From Candidatus Poribacteria bacterium (lineage in GTDB: Bacteria; Poribacteria; WGA-4E; WGA-3G), in NCBI GenBank assembly GCA_028818995.1, contig JAPPMR010000212.1, positions 1 to 6,669 of the forward strand: a DNA stretch of 6,669 nucleotides. The letters are read 5' to 3'. This document shows positions 5,095-6,669 of the stretch, in pieces. The notes under the pieces were generated by a model. That model saw nothing but the letters and a program-made list of their open reading frames with translations, had not been told where the DNA came from and did no database searches. Numbering within the stretch: position 1 is the first letter of the stretch; every line of letters starts with the position of its first letter. A program made the position numbers and the translations under genes.

Positions 5095-6669
5095 ATGAAA
5101 AAAATAGATAAAACAGAATACGAAAAACGACTCAATAAAATTACACAGATTTTTGAAGAACTCGTCGTCCACGCTGACGAGCAGTCAACCTACCGCTGCC
5201 CCTACAAAAATCGGTTTGATCACTGCACAGCGAAATTCGGTTGTCGAAACCAGCGCAAAATTGATGAAGGCACTGGACTCCTATGCGTTGGAGATGATAA
5301 ATTAGATTATCGCAGCGCTTGGGAAATAGATGAATCCGAAGAACCAACACAGTCGCACGAGAAAGCAAAAGGCACAATTACGTGTGATGGTAAAGTCTAT
5401 CAACTCTCTCCCGGGAAGACTGTCTTTGATTACGCAGACGATTTAGCCGTACAAGTTCCTACCTCCTGCTTCCGAACAGGGCAATGCCACGAGTGTATCG
5501 TTGAGATCAAACAAGGTATGGACAACCTCCGGCCACGCAACGAAGCTGAAGCCTTCCTCCGAGACAACTATCGCCTTGCATGTCAAGCCGTTGTGCTGAA
5601 TGTAGACGAACATATTGAATTCACACCGCTACGGCGCACACCGAAGATTCTAACACATATCGGCATAAAAGACGACACTCCTCAATCTCCCAATCCACTG
5701 GTTACACAGCATGATGGAATTGTCTACTACGACAATGAACCTATTGACCGATTTCGGGGGCATATCTATGGACTTGCTTTAGACATCGGCACAACAACTG
5801 TGGTGGCAAATCTGGTGGATTTAGAAAGCGGTGACACAGTTTCAGTCAGTTCCTTTGAAAACCCGCAACGTTTCGGTGGAAGCGACATCATGCACCGAAT
5901 TTCCTATGACGGAGAATTTGAGGGTGAGTTGCGTAAATCGCTTATTGCGGCGTTGAACACTCAAATCATGGAAATGTGTGAAAGACACAACTTTGTTCGG
6001 CAGGAAATTTACGAAATCGTTGTTGCTGGCAACACAACAATGCGCGATATCTTCTTTAGACAGGATGTCCAGAGCATAGGCCAGAAACCGTATAAATCTG
6101 TGATTGAGCATGAATATCGTGAAGGCATCCGTTCAACGACATCACTAACTGAAAAATCCCGTCGACTCGGCATCCGTTCCAATCCAAAAGCGATGGTATA
6201 TAGTTTGCCATTGGTTGCCAGTCACGTCGGTGCAGATGTCGCAGCAGATTTAGTGTCTATTGACATGCAATCACAAGACGAAATTGTTATGTTAGTTGAC
6301 GTAGGTACAAATACTGAGGTTGTTGTTGGAAACGCAAAGCGGATGGTAGCGGCATCATGCCCTGCAGGTCCGGCATTTGAAGGTGGTGGTATAGAATACG
6401 GAATGCCTGCCTATCCGGGTGCAATTGAATCGGTGAAATGGGTTGACGGTAAGATTGACTATGAGACAATTGATGGAGAGAAACCGCAAGGATTATGCGG
6501 TTCGGGTCTTATTTCCCTACTTGCTGAACTACTTCGGCACAATCAGATGAGTGCAAAAGGCGTTTTTGCGGATAGAAAACAGCGGGTAATGCCACTTTTA
6601 CCTGAACACGGCATTACTTTTTCACGCGATGACGCGAGCAACTTAGCACAAGCGAAGGCAGCAAACTAC
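5095..6669 (+). CDS. RACo-like corrinoid activation protein (2Fe-2S plus ASKHA domain), 3' end missing
   Basis: The frame stays open to the window end, giving 525 residues of a family usually around 600-700. It probably reduces Co(II) corrinoid to Co(I) with ATP, reactivating the preceding corrinoid protein. A plant-type 2Fe-2S domain (about 93-178) has ligands C125, C131, C134 and C163 (C-x5-C-x2-C). A linker follows, then the DUF4445/ASKHA domain with DIGTTT (230-235), GNTTM (312-316), DVGTNTE (402-408), GPAFEGGGI (425-433) and CGSGL (468-472). Ahead of the ferredoxin is an extra segment with C35, C44, C50 and C64, absent from standard RACo as I know it. The ATG at 5095 is fixed by a TAG directly before it in frame. 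The ribosome binding site is weak, which suggests coupling to the upstream gene. Confidence 0.9.
   Translation, partial: MKKIDKTEYEKRLNKITQIFEELVVHADEQSTYRCPYKNRFDHCTAKFGCRNQRKIDEGTGLLCVGDDKLDYRSAWEIDESEEPTQSHEKAKGTITCDGKVYQLSPGKTVFDYADDLAVQVPTSCFRTGQCHECIVEIKQGMDNLRPRNEAEAFLRDNYRLACQAVVLNVDEHIEFTPLRRTPKILTHIGIKDDTPQSPNPLVTQHDGIVYYDNEPIDRFRGHIYGLALDIGTTTVVANLVDLESGDTVSVSSFENPQRFGGSDIMHRISYDGEFEGELRKSLIAALNTQIMEMCERHNFVRQEIYEIVVAGNTTMRDIFFRQDVQSIGQKPYKSVIEHEYREGIRSTTSLTEKSRRLGIRSNPKAMVYSLPLVASHVGADVAADLVSIDMQSQDEIVMLVDVGTNTEVVVGNAKRMVAASCPAGPAFEGGGIEYGMPAYPGAIESVKWVDGKIDYETIDGEKPQGLCGSGLISLLAELLRHNQMSAKGVFADRKQRVMPLLPEHGITFSRDDASNLAQAKAANY

Overview
The window reads as chromosomal DNA of an uncultured, moderately AT-rich bacterium. 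It has compact genes on the plus strand and intergenic gaps full of short palindromic repeats. The repeat style, together with a corrinoid protein followed by an ASKHA-type activator, reminds me of sponge- or marine-associated lineages such as Candidatus Poribacteria. That is an impression, not a demonstrated assignment. All eight supported genes are on the plus strand.

Region 1 (1-713) has no convincing gene. It holds a perfect 23-bp palindrome (186-208), two tandem copies of a hairpin repeat (321-347 and 371-397), and a MITE-like element (453-599) with inverted ends and a large internal hairpin. Region 2 (714-1646) holds three small genes: a coiled-coil protein with one C-terminal membrane helix, an unrecognised 95-residue protein, and a probable winged-helix protein. 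Region 3 (1671-3632) holds tsaD and tsaC. TsaC makes threonylcarbamoyl-AMP and TsaD helps transfer the threonylcarbamoyl group to adenosine 37 of ANN-decoding tRNAs (t6A). The two genes are separated by a roughly 300-bp repeat element (2693-2989). Its 19-bp inverted ends begin in the tsaD stop codon, and it carries four hairpin repeats in a + + - - order.

Region 4 (3602-4186) is an unknown single-pass membrane protein whose GTG start lies inside the end of tsaC. Region 5 (4303-6669) is a two-gene cobalamin unit. The first gene is a corrinoid protein of the MtaC/MtbC/MttC type. The second, cut by the window end, is a RACo-like reductive activator with a plant-type 2Fe-2S domain and an ASKHA ATPase domain (DUF4445 type). 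The activator would reduce inactive Co(II) corrinoid back to Co(I) with ATP, keeping the corrinoid protein ready for methyl transfer. The partner methyltransferases are not in the window.

The most unusual items are the extra cysteine-rich N-terminal segment of the activator, the nested inverted-repeat element between tsaD and tsaC, and a repeat hairpin in which one copy carries a compensatory base-pair change.
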